NCBI RefSeq assembly: GCF_958979055.1
Contig: NC_084899.1
Coordinates: 4,685,001-4,749,000, forward strand
Length of the DNA: 64,000 nucleotides
Direction: 5' to 3'
Source: Alnus glutinosa
Lineage: Eukaryota > Streptophyta > Magnoliopsida > Fagales > Betulaceae
Each line of letters opens with the position of its first letter. The first letter of the stretch is position 1. The position numbers and the translations under genes were made by a program. Positions 33,963-44,340 of the stretch are shown in pieces. Below the pieces are notes generated by a model. The model did not search any database. It saw only the letters and a program-made list of their open reading frames with translations, and was not told the origin of the DNA.

Positions 33963-36096
33963 AATTTTTTCGTTTTAGTTTTTGTTTGCTTAGGTCTGAT
34001 CTGTCTCAATATCCTAAACCCTAATTCTTGTTGGTGTATGTTTCTGCCAGGCATGGTAATAATCCATTGGAGGGTCTTAAATCTGTTGGTAGAAGAAATG
34101 GAGCTATAAATCAATAGCTAGGAAGGGTATTTTGGTATGCAATGGAAATCTCTTCTTTTTGTGGAATCTACTGTATTAATACTCTATGAGATTTACGATT
34201 TTAGTTTTAATCAAAGTTTAGTTTCCATTGTTAATATATTTAGTTCTGAATTTTACTCAATGAATGCTACTGGTTATGGATGGTAGTATTATGAGGTGGG
34301 TATTGGAAATTTTGAAAGAAAAAACGGCTAAAAGTTATGGCCGTATTGTCATAAACTTGTGGTGACTTCTTTTAATAAAGATGTATAGATTGGTTGAACG
34401 TGAAACATGAGTCTAAATTAGGCAGTGAGGGAAGGTAGAAAGAAAATTTTAATTATTTGAATGGTAGTACTGGAATCTGAAGACCATTTGTGAAATAAGC
34501 TTGTGTAAATGTGGTAAATCATGAGGCATGGGATAAATTAAGCAATTGGAATGTTTAGGGTACGTTTAATTTCTTAGATTTTTTTTAAAAAACAATTAGA
34601 AAATCGAGTTATTTTTTATTTTTATTCAAATAAACTGTATAATATATAACTTCCTTGTTCTTTCTCTATACCATTTAAATATTATTTTAAATAAATGTTA
34701 AAGAAAAAGTAAAGAAAAAACTATTAAATATTCTTTCAAATAAATAATAGAGAAAAGAAAGGAAATAAAAGATAAAGAATAGATTTTTTTTTAAAAATAA
34801 AATAATGGTTAGGGAATAAGGTAGCATTCTTGGTTTTATTGGGCATGTTTCGCACTTTTGGTTCACTTTTGCATGGGGGCTTTTTAGGGTTTTTATTTTT
34901 TATTTATTACATTTAGGGAAGAAAATAAAATTTAAGGAATTATCTGTGCTATCAAAAGGAAGCATCTTCCCATTGCATAGACCGTGTGTGGTAATTGGAG
35001 GACCTTCCTAGTAGTATCCATGGTATTATATACGTACTTAGGGAATAAGTCGTCCCTCTATCTTAATATTGGGTCAATTTTCTTTTTGATGAATGAAGAA
35101 TGCTTCTATTGTTCTTAAAAAAAAAAAAAAAAAAAAAAAAAGAAAAAGAAAAAGAAAAAAGTAAAAGTGGGAGTGTGAGAGAGAAATACTCACTGTAAAA
35201 CCAAGAGGGCTACTCTATTCCCTTACCCTAAACCCCAAAATGATCCCTGAGCCCAAATACTCACTAGTACTCTCCAAACACATTTTTGGACTAAATAGTT
35301 GTATTAATAGATTAGATACTAGTCAAAAAATTAGATATCATAATTTATATATAACATAAGATAAAATAAATAAATAAACACAAAATTTAATGGCTAATAA
35401 TAATATCAATAAAAATTATAGAATACAGTCACACGAAAATTACAAATATGTCACCAGAAACTCGAAGAAAAAAAGGTACATGAGAAAATTAGTCAATCTA
35501 TCAACTATTATCCCACATAAGCTATAATAGGAGAAACATCACTAAAAAATTACATGTACACTACAATTACAATGAACATGCACAAGAAACATTACAAAAA
35601 CAACAACTAATTAAAAGAAAAATGCCAAAACAGTCTAAACAGCATAAATTTTAGAAAATATGTAATGATTTCTTGCATACTTTTCAGTTCTATTAATTTA
35701 TCATATTAGTGATATTTTTCTCACAAACTGTAGCGAGCTAGGCACAAAAATGTAGAGGCCAGGGCAGTAGGCCGGCCTTTACAGATTTTGCTTTTGTGCT
35801 CGGATTGAATTTAATCATAGCTCATTTTGGGTAGTGCAATTGGTTTTGGAATCTACAAAGAATATTGGATAGGGATTTCTCTAGATCTACCCTCGATCTC
35901 TCAACTGACCCGTTATGTTTTGCCTGATACACGACAGTACTTGCCGATCGATGCTACATATATCGGCCACGCAAAAAGCCTACATGAGAGCTCCAACAAA
36001 GTTGTGTTATAATAATCTTTTTCTTTCTTTTTAATATGCCTTCGGCAATGCCGTCCATAGACGGTCCATATGCTAGCTAGCTAGATTTTTTTTACT
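33963..36096. other. Intergenic, no gene seen
   Basis: This holds copy 2 of the dispersed repeat (34268-34550) and then AT-rich DNA. A T-to-A-rich junction, GATGAATGAAGAATGCTTC followed by an A run at 35117-35141 and (GAAAAA)n, looks like the 3' tail of a retroposed sequence, but I found no protein remains or target repeat. There is no supported gene up to the phytocyanin promoter. Confidence 0.45.
34268..34550. repeat. Dispersed repeat downstream of F-box copy 2, copy 2
   Basis: Counterpart of 25935-26315, with the same ordered words and orientation. The first bases (CTACTGGTTATGGATG) also occur after F-box copy 1 near 31650, so the insertion or its source may predate the F-box duplication. 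Confidence 0.6.
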
Positions 36097-36104
36097 TATA
36101 AATA
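36097..36104 (+). promoter_or_regulatory. TATA box of the phytocyanin gene
   Basis: TATAAATA lies 64 bases before the start codon at 36168, in CTTATAAATAGGC context. Short 5' leaders are usual for this family. Confidence 0.6.
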
Positions 36105-36167
36105 GGCACAACGTACTAGAACTCTTTCAACAAAAGAAAAACAATTAATAGAGAGCTTCTGATTGCA

Positions 36168-36920
36168 ATGGCCTTTACCCAATTCTTCGTGCTTGCCATC
36201 GTAGCAATTCTTGTCCCTTCAATTTTGGCCGTGGAGTTCATGGTTGGTGATGACCAGGGTTGGACCACCAACTATGATTACCAAGCTTGGGCCAAAGGAA
36301 AGGAGTTCCATGTCGGTGACAAACTTGGTAAATTAGCTCTACAAACTCCATCTCCTAACTCACCGCTTTATATGGATGGTGTCGAAGCAGATTTGCGGAC
36401 GGTCAGGTATTTGGCGACGGAGCTCTTCCCTTGTTTCACAGAAGGAGCTATGTTGCCGGCCTGACTGTTCACAAATCTGCTTCAACAAATAGTCATGTGA
36501 TTATTCTTTTCATAACTGCTTGCATAAATATTGTCTGTAGTCTAGAAAAATAAATAAATGTACATATATAATTTCCATTTTAGTTTGATTGCTAATCGAA
36601 GAAATCAACTTTTTGGTGCAGTTTTTAAGTACCCAGAGGGAGCACACAGTGTTATTAAAGTTAATGGCACTAGCTTCCAACAATGTGCGACATCGGCGGG
36701 CAACGGGATCCTGACTAGTGGAAACGATGTGATTCCCTTAGAAACTCTAGGAAATAAATGGTACATTTGTGGTGTTGCCAAACATTGTGAGGTTGGAAAC
36801 CAAAAGCTTTCCATAACAGTGTCTGAAGGCAGTTCGTCAGCCGCAAGGAAAAGCATTGCACCTATGTATTATGGGTGGATAACGGCTATTTTTGGCATCC
36901 TTGCGATGGTGATGGTCTAG
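36168..36920 (+). CDS. Phytocyanin (blue copper-like protein), GPI-anchored, two exons
   Basis: Phytocyanins are small extracellular cupredoxins. Exons are 36168-36327 and 36622-36920, with an intron at the position usual for the family (after GDKL). The product is 152 residues. It has a signal peptide (MAFTQFFVLAIVAILVPSILA), a start VEFMVGDDQGWT, the first copper-ligand His in EGAHSV, and the Cys and second His in ICGVAKHC. The axial-ligand region reads HCEVGNQKLSI, one residue longer than the usual HCxxG(M/Q)K, with Gln as the likely axial position as in stellacyanin types. The C-terminal part (SSSAARKSIAP then a hydrophobic tail ending MVMV) fits a GPI-anchor signal. There is no proline-rich arabinogalactan linker. 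The TATA box is at 36097. The precise subclass is uncertain. Confidence 0.9.
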
Positions 36921-39900
36921 TATCGAAATGGCTTGGTAAAATATTTCTATTTATGGTTTTGTAGTGTTTTGAATTCACAATTTGCATTGTATTTTGGATC
37001 TGTAGCCATTGATTTGTAATGCTACGATCTGGATAATAAGCCATATATTCTATGTTTTGAGCAATTTACTATTGTAATGGTTCTGGATACATTCATTCAT
37101 ATATAATTCATTCGTCGTCATATAATATTGTGAACATGCATGACACAAAGACACATTGAAATTAACAAAATCACCACTCGCCAAAGCACAACCATAATTA
37201 ACCAGATTTCAGTACAACTAAACCTAACACTCTAATTAAGAAAAACTACCAACATACGACATCTTTTGACAACTTAAGACGACGCCGAAGCTCTCTTAAT
37301 TCTTCTTCGGGGCTGCCTGAGTACCTGATCGAACCATAAAAGGTTGTCATGTTAAACACAACACATGCCACTGAAAACTTTTTTATTATATATATTGCGA
37401 TGCCACTATGACGTTACATCGATCAATTACTCCAAATATACAATTTAATTAAGTTAAATCATTTTCAAAATTAATATGTATATATATTTATTTTGTGTTT
37501 GAGAAATGTTTTAAAGAACATTGAATGAAAAGAGTTTCACGCAAGGGAAAAAAAAAAAACCAAGTGTATGTAATTCAATTTTGAATATTCAAACTAGAAT
37601 TTCAATGTCCTTATTTCAACTCTAAAAAACCAAATTTGCCCTTAAAAAACTTATCTTAAAAAAAAATTGGTTAAATATACTTTAAGTCTTTAACCCTCTC
37701 ATCTAATAACCATTTTCTATAGCCGCACCAACTAATAGCTATGACATCTAGGTACATCAAACTACCAATTTATTGCATTTAAGTGATTTAAGTCACTTTA
37801 TTAGAGGCTGTTATCTATTTGGATGGAAAAGGGGTCACGTGCGACGCATGTGACCACTTTTCTATTGGCTTTCTTATAATAATACCTTTCATTTTTTTAT
37901 TTTTTATTTTTTTTAAAAAAACCCAAATAATAATATAATAATAAAAACTTTAAAAAACAAAATTAACATAAAAAAGAAAGAAAGTTAAAATGCAAATGGT
38001 GGCCGAATTGTCTAATGAGATGGTTCAGCCACTTAAATTTAAGTTGGGAGTGACTCAGCCACCACTAGAGGTGGCTAGGGGTGGTTCACGGCCACCCCCA
38101 ACACGTTAAGGGTGGCTGCAAACCACTCTTAGCCCATTGGTTAATAATTATAAAGAGTAAATTTGATTTTTTTAAATGTAAAAAAAACAAAATTTGAAAA
38201 ACTTTGGTCAAATGTAAAATTTTCATTTAAATAGACGGTCAACACAAACCGAATGGCTTAATTAGGTTCTATTTTATATCAAAACAATAGGTCTCCCATT
38301 AAAATAATTTAGATGACTAGAATCGGCCCCACAAATTTACCCACACGACCCGAATCCAAGTAGGTAAGGTAGCGGACCAAATCGGGTCGATAGACTCCAT
38401 CCTTTAAATATTTCCAATCAGGTTGGGTCATTATAGGGTATGTGGGTTATGGGTTCACTTCGCTTATATAAACCCTAATGAGTCCACTATATTGGGCTGG
38501 CCCAAATGAGTCAGTCCACAAGTTTTGACCCTTTTTTTATTAACTGATTAAATTGAGTCGGGATGAATGGGTTAAAGTCGTTAGACATCCTACCCAAAAG
38601 CCTAATTTTTTACCCGAAAACACCTATGTTTTTGTTTGCAACTCCAGTCGCCGAAATGCTGGATCAATACCCGTGTCGACCATCAATTTTCATGCACGTG
38701 GCGACTGAGTTAGGCTACTGCTTGAACTACTCGCATGCCACAATCTCCATCGCTAATACGTCGCCTGAGGTTGCACTTGTCTACATCAAGGTGCAATAGT
38801 ATATTTAATTTTTATTTTTTGATAAAATAGTATATTTTATTAGAAAAAACTTTGAACCACCTTCAATTTGTATTTTATTAAATAACACTAAATCACATTG
38901 ATATATAGGCCACACTTTACATATTAGAGAATATTTTACATAATTATTTTTTTCTTTTTTATTTATTTATTAGGAAGGGCTTTTAGTTGCCAAAAGATGG
39001 ACGAAAGTAACAAAAAAAAAAAAAAAAAAAAATGATGTCTGAAGACCTTTGGAAGAGATGCACATGCCGCAACTATCTTCAAGTGGGCCTCAGCGACAGC
39101 GAGGCTGCGAGAGTGCTTGTCGCCTTCGCTATGTATGACGATTGAACTTTGTTTCCTAATACGAGTGCTTGTCGCGTTGTGGGACAATGAAGTTTGTTTA
39201 GTTATGCATAAATACTGCCGAGCATATGGTGAGAGAGAGAGAGAGCTGGCGCTGAAGTTATACATCAAAAGCAAAAAGCAATTGTGTCGAATCAAAGAGC
39301 CACTGTGGAGTGGTCCAATCACAATAGTGTACATGTTGGACCAAGTCTATCTGGATTTCTATTACTTATGATGAGGCTTTTTCTTTTTTGGATCTTCTTT
39401 TGCAATGTGAAACGGAATATTCTCTTGAGATCTGTGTTCACACTCATGTTGTTAGGGTCTGTTTCTGAAAGATAATATAATATAATTAATAATTAAATAT
39501 AAAACCCAAAAAAATTTTGTTTAGAGAATAAAGGTTTAGTATAAGTTTTTATAGGTAATAACCACTATTTTTTTTTTTTTTTTTTAAATTAGAAAGAGAA
39601 TAAAGAATTTTGTTTGGATTGAAAGATGATCTTCGTCCAAACAGGATTTGGAAATGCGCTGCATGTGAGCTGGTCTTGGCTTATACCTATTAATTAAGAA
39701 GAAACAGTTAATAATCCGCACGAGTAATTATAGGTTGATATAATATTAAGCCAGCTCATCCTAAAACAAAAGAAATGGAATCATTCAATTTTACATAATT
39801 GCGATAACGATAGTACCTATCTGTGCGATAACAATAGCTCTCTCTGTGGTTTATTTATTTATCTTTCTCTAATTACTTGCACCATTTGAAGAGGCGTGTG

Positions 39901-40284
39901 CCTGCAGCGTGCCCTGTCTACTTTAGAAAAAGTCGCTTTTGAGATGGAAAATTCTTTTTCTTTCTTCTGGTACAATTTCAACGGCTAAATTTGGGTTGGA
40001 CCCTGAGATTTTAATATTTATTATTTACGAAATCATTTTATTTATGATCTTCCTGTTTTGTTGCTCACTTCACTTAAGTCTTTTTTTCTTTTTATTTTAT
40101 GAACTGCACTTCACTTAAGTCAATTTAAAGAGATTGGCGTCAGAAATAGAATTTTTGTTTATAATGATTTCTTCTCATTTTCAAGTTTATTCCATTTATA
40201 TATTAAAAACACTTTTTAATTAAGTGCAATCTCAAAAAGGCTCTTTGTAAACTACTAAGAGTAAGAGGGTTTAGAATCAAGTGA
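36921..40284. other. Intergenic, no gene seen
   Basis: AT-rich DNA. A GGTGGCC/GGCCACC-rich segment (about 37997-38120) resembles segments near 9800, 31900 and 56530. A hAT-like MITE lies at 39454-39645. Open frames such as 38563-38799 and 39117-39371 match no family I know. Confidence 0.45.
39454..39645. mobile_element. Probable hAT-like MITE
   Basis: The left end AGGGTCTGTTTCTGAAAGA and the reversed right end AATCCTGTTTGGACGAAGA are imperfect inverted repeats around an AT-rich core. The ends match the (G/C)TCTGTTT style seen at 6501 and 63046. Confidence 0.55.
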
Positions 40285-40443
40285 ATGACATCGATCCTCT
40301 TCTGGAACTGGAAGATATTTTCTGTTTGTGGCATAAGCCATCTTCATCAGATCAGATGCAATTCAGTTCTGTTCTGGAACCAGAGAAGCACCATGACTAC
40401 CACTTACTTCCTGATTCAGGATCCGCTTTGGAAACTGGTCTGA
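40285..40443 (+). promoter_or_regulatory. Overlapping upstream ORF of polyol transporter 1
   Basis: An ATG at 40285 opens a 52-codon frame ending at TGA 40441-40443, in a different frame from the transporter. It overlaps the transporter ATG at 40356. If the transcript starts upstream of 40285, this frame would be met first and would lower translation of the main product. If transcription starts between the two ATGs it has no effect. Confidence 0.5.
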
Positions 40444-42241
40444 AGAATGGAAGAAGAAGAGAAGGAGCACCGCATCGGCATCACAAAGACGATGTCCCGG
40501 AGGATGTTCCTCTGCATAGAAAGCCTTACCTCAACAAATATGCACTTGCCGGTGCTGTTCTGGCTTCTACAAACTCTATTCTATTGGGCTACGGTAAGAT
40601 TTATGCTTCCGATCTGTTTTCATAAATTTTCCGAATCAAACCCATGATACCCAGAAAACTTTGATCATTTTAATTAAGGTTTCTGCTTGCAAGCGTTTGT
40701 TTTTAACTGGGAATTAATTAAGCTTCCATGTGCAGACATTGGGGTGATGAGTGGCGCAGTGCTTTTCATCAGGGAGAACCTCAATGTTACAACAACACAA
40801 ATTGAGATCTTGGTGGGTTCTCTAAATGTGTGTTCTTTGATCGGATCGCTTGCCTCAGGCAAGACTTCTGATTGTATCGGCAGGCGTTACACCATTATCC
40901 TAGCAGCAGCCACATTTCTTATAGGTGCTCTTCTTATGGGCCTCGCACCGTCATTCTCATTCCTCATGGCCGGACGGCTAGTTGCCGGCATTGGAGTCGG
41001 CTACTCCCTTATGATTGCTCCGGTGTACGTGGCTGAGCTCTCCCCAGACCTTACTCGAGGCTTTCTCACCTCCCTCCCCGAAGTCTTCATCAATGTCGGA
41101 ATCCTTCTCGGTTACATTGCTAACTATACTTTATCAGGTCTTCACCACTTATTTTTGTTAAATTATCACTTACTTCGAAAGATTAAGTTTATAAATTAAA
41201 AAAATAAAATAAAAATTAATCATTTAATCAAGATTTTGATTAAAAAAAATTAATTATTTAATCAATATTTTGACAGGTCTTCCACCGCACATAAATTGGA
41301 GACTAATGCTCGGACTTGCGGCTTTGCCGGCCATCGCCGTTGCAGTGGGTGTATTGGCAATGCCGGAGTCACCGAGGTGGCTGGTCATGAAAGGCCGCTT
41401 AGGCGAAGCAAAGCAGGTTTTAATCAATTTATCAGAAAGCAAAGAGGAAGCCGAAGGGAGATTAGCAGACATGGTGAAAGCTGCTTCTTTCTTGGGCCAT
41501 GGTGCTTCGTCTTCAAGCAACTGGCATGGGCAAGGTGTTTGGAAAGAACTATTGTTAAGACCGTCTCGGCCCGTCCGCCGGATTCTCATAGCCGCCATCG
41601 GGGTAAACTTCTTCATGCAAGCCTCTGGGAATGACGCAGTTGTGTATTACAGCCCAGAAGTATTTAGGGACGCTGGAATTCACAACAAGAAACAGCTTGT
41701 AGGCGTTACAGTCATCATGGGGATTGCCAAGACATCCTTCGTGTTAATATCAGCCTTCTTCTTGGACCGGTTTGGCAGGCGGCCGCTGTTGTTGTTGGGC
41801 TCAGTTGGCATGGCCGTCTCACTGGCTGGGCTGGGCCTGGGCTCCAAGTTTCTGGAGTACTCTAATGGCAAGCCTGGCTGGGCCATCGCTTTGTGCGTGG
41901 TGGCCGTGTGTGCTGCTGTTTCCTTCTTTTCTATTGGGCTTGGGCCCATCACGTGGGTTTACTCATCGGAGATATTCCCATCGAGGTTAAGGGCCCAAGG
42001 TTCGAGCCTGGCGGTTTCGGTGAACCGGTTGGTGAGTGGGTTGGTGGCCATGACATTTCTAAGCATTTCCAGGGAGATAACATTTGGGGGCATGTTTTTT
42101 GCTCTCGCCGGAATCATGGCCGTGGGTACGGTTTTCTTTTACTACTACTTGCCAGAAACCAAAGGGAAGAGCTTAGAAGAGATTGGGGCTCTCTTTGAGG
42201 ATGAAGCTGATGATCAGAATCCTAATGTCCTTGTTTCTTAG
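40356..42241 (+). CDS. Polyol/monosaccharide transporter (PLT type), paralogue 1, three exons
   Basis: This is an MFS sugar-porter-family proton symporter of the plant polyol transporter group, expected in the plasma membrane with twelve membrane helices. Exons are 40356-40593, 40736-41137 and 41277-42241; 534 residues. Family marks are a (D)IGVMSGA start of helix 1 region, GRRYTIILAAATFLIGALLM, PESPRW, DRFGRRPLLLLG, GPITWVYSSEIFP and PETKGKSLEEIG. The helix 7 motif reads NFFMQASGNDAV, where usual polyol transporters have FQQASGIDAV. The cytosolic N-terminus is long (about 60 residues before helix 1) and His/Arg-rich; the ATG at 40356 was chosen because the frame above it opens only with GTG. 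Intron 2 is absent from paralogue 2 and has the same 9 bases at both junctions. An overlapping upstream ORF precedes it. The substrate cannot be read from sequence. Confidence 0.9.
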
Positions 42242-43995
42242 TACAACTCCTTTGAAGTGTCTCGTGGCGCAAATGTTGGAATTCCGGTGAGTTGCATGGC
42301 CGGGAGGCCCGGGACCAGTTGTTGCCGTTGGGCCTAGAGGAGGATGGAAGTAACTCTTGGATATGTATGGGAAAATAGCTAAGGAACTGAAAAGCATCAT
42401 TGCATCGATTGGATAAAACTTCTAAATACTTTCGAATTAGCTTACATTATTTTTGGCTGTGTGCTTATATTTTGTTCTTTCTAATTATTTTGTATGTAAA
42501 TATGTACCCATGAAGTTTGAGTATGTTAATCTACTTTCCGGTGGATCTATCGGGGTTTTTTTTTTTAAAAAAAAAATATAATAGTGTAAAATCCACAAAT
42601 TGAATCTTTAATAAAAAATAAAAAAAATTATAAAATCATTGTTATTGCTATTTTTGAAACCGTAAACTTAATCCAACCTTAATAAATTTATTGTTTAAAA
42701 ATTAAAACGGAATAGGATCCTCACCCCCATTTAAAGTAAAAGGAGAGAAGGTTTTTTTTTTTTTACTGAAAGTGATCTCCGCGTTTATTTATTTTTATAG
42801 TAAAACCTCCAATAATTTTTTCATTAAAGGCAAGCCTACCTCATTTGATTTCACCTTCCATGAATGCACGGTAATCACCCACTGTCGACGCATTTTACTG
42901 TTTATTTCCTTTTATTTTTTCCCCTTTGTGTTATCTGCTTAATTATTATTATTATTTTTTTTTTGCTTAAATGTTGGTTTGTTAACTATTTTTGCTCCTT
43001 TGTCAACATTTGTCAGAAAATAATTGAAAATGCATAGTAAAATCTTTCTTCACTGTAATACGTTTCCACTCTTCCTTTCTGTGGTTGGAGACAAACCCAA
43101 TTTGGTCGTATAAGCATATGTTGTATTGTGTTTAAAAGTTTTTAAAGGGGGTTGCCTTTCAGGCTGGAGTTCGTGTTCTAGGATTGTTTTTTTCCCGATA
43201 CATGCTATTTTCTATTGTTGTGGTGCCTTATTATTTTTATAGTGACTTCGTTTTCTTCATGCTTCGGATTTCATCAAGTGTTTATGGTTTTGTATTAACT
43301 TGCTTAAGCCAAGTTGAATTTAGATGATTCTCCGAAATATCTTATATCTATGTTGAATTGGTTAGTATATGTATCAATCAAATTAATTTCGTTAGGATGG
43401 GGGTTAGGATGGGGGTCAATTCAATCAGGGTCGGTTTCGAAACAATTCATTGCATTTATATTTATATTTATAAAATTCAATCTTAATAAACCATTTTTTT
43501 ATTTTACCCATACACTGCCGTTCTGGTGGTGGACTGTTACAATTTTTCATGTGCGTGTTGTGATCACTATATTTGTGTGCATGTTGAATCTTATTGAGAT
43601 AAGAGGCCAGTAATCAGGTGTGTTTGATGGATTTACAGTAGAAATTGAATTGTTGGTGAAATTTCAATTGTTTAATGTAAATTTTGCATTATGTGGGGGT
43701 GACATTCATTCTTGTACCTTAAAACAGCATTGCTCTATCATATGTAGCACGAGGTCTCTACTGTTTTATGTCTCCTTATTTTGATTGTGGCATCACCTTT
43801 TTTTTTTTGGTTTTTGATATACTATTGGGTTTTCTTAGTTTCAAAATGCTTTACTTGACCTTGTTTATGACTAGTATGGTCTTTTACGATAATGTAGACA
43901 ATTGCAAAAATAATTTAAAAGATCCATTGTTTCTTGGATTGAACTTTGTTGATTTAAATGACTTTTGTACCTTCTTTGCTTCTTTAGATAATTAG
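42242..43995. other. Intergenic, no gene seen
   Basis: Probable 3' UTR of the transporter, then T-rich DNA with long T runs near 42555 and 42751. No supported coding region before the GRF remnant. Confidence 0.45.
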
Positions 43996-44340
43996 ATGTC
44001 GTTGAATTGGTCATCATCGGGAAAATGGCAGTGAAGAGTCGCATGAATGCTGTTGTAGTGTTGTGGTATGAGAACATATCTGAGAAATTCATGAACGAAG
44101 AAAATTTCGGGAATACAGTTCTTCGGATGCCCTCAATACGGCAAAGGCCAACATTGCAAGTATTTTGAATGGTTTGAACCACGCATTTCTGAACATGGCG
44201 GCAAGCTTGTATGCGAAATGAGGGTGATGATTCAGACTATGGAAGAACTTCATAAACATGCAAAAAAAAAAAAGAGAAGCGATCAAATGTCGTTTTGTTT
44301 GTGTCATGGGAACTATCTGTTGCATTTTTGTATGCTTTTA
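43996..44340 (+). pseudogene. GRF-type zinc-finger protein remnant
   Basis: The start MSLNWSSSGK at 43996 is like the N-terminus of small plant GRF zinc-finger proteins. The key part GIQFFGCPQYGKGQHCKYFE, then WFEP, lies about 44110-44180 and matches the GRRFFGC..Y...C.FFEW signature. A Cys-rich piece CCCSVVV precedes it and a charged Met/Gln/Glu helix (VMIQTMEELHKHAKKKK) follows, as in intact members. The frame must shift at least twice between 44030 and 44120 and there are stops in the joining parts, so I call it a pseudogene. The family binds nucleic acid by inference; its members are often multicopy and found near transposons. Confidence 0.65.

Noticed and set aside
35080-35160. LINE or processed pseudogene 3' end before a long A run
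   Set aside because: The tail looks right but no coding remains or target duplication were found.
38563-38799. 78-codon open frame
   Set aside because: No recognisable domain; sits in degenerate repeat-rich DNA with no promoter or exon partners visible.
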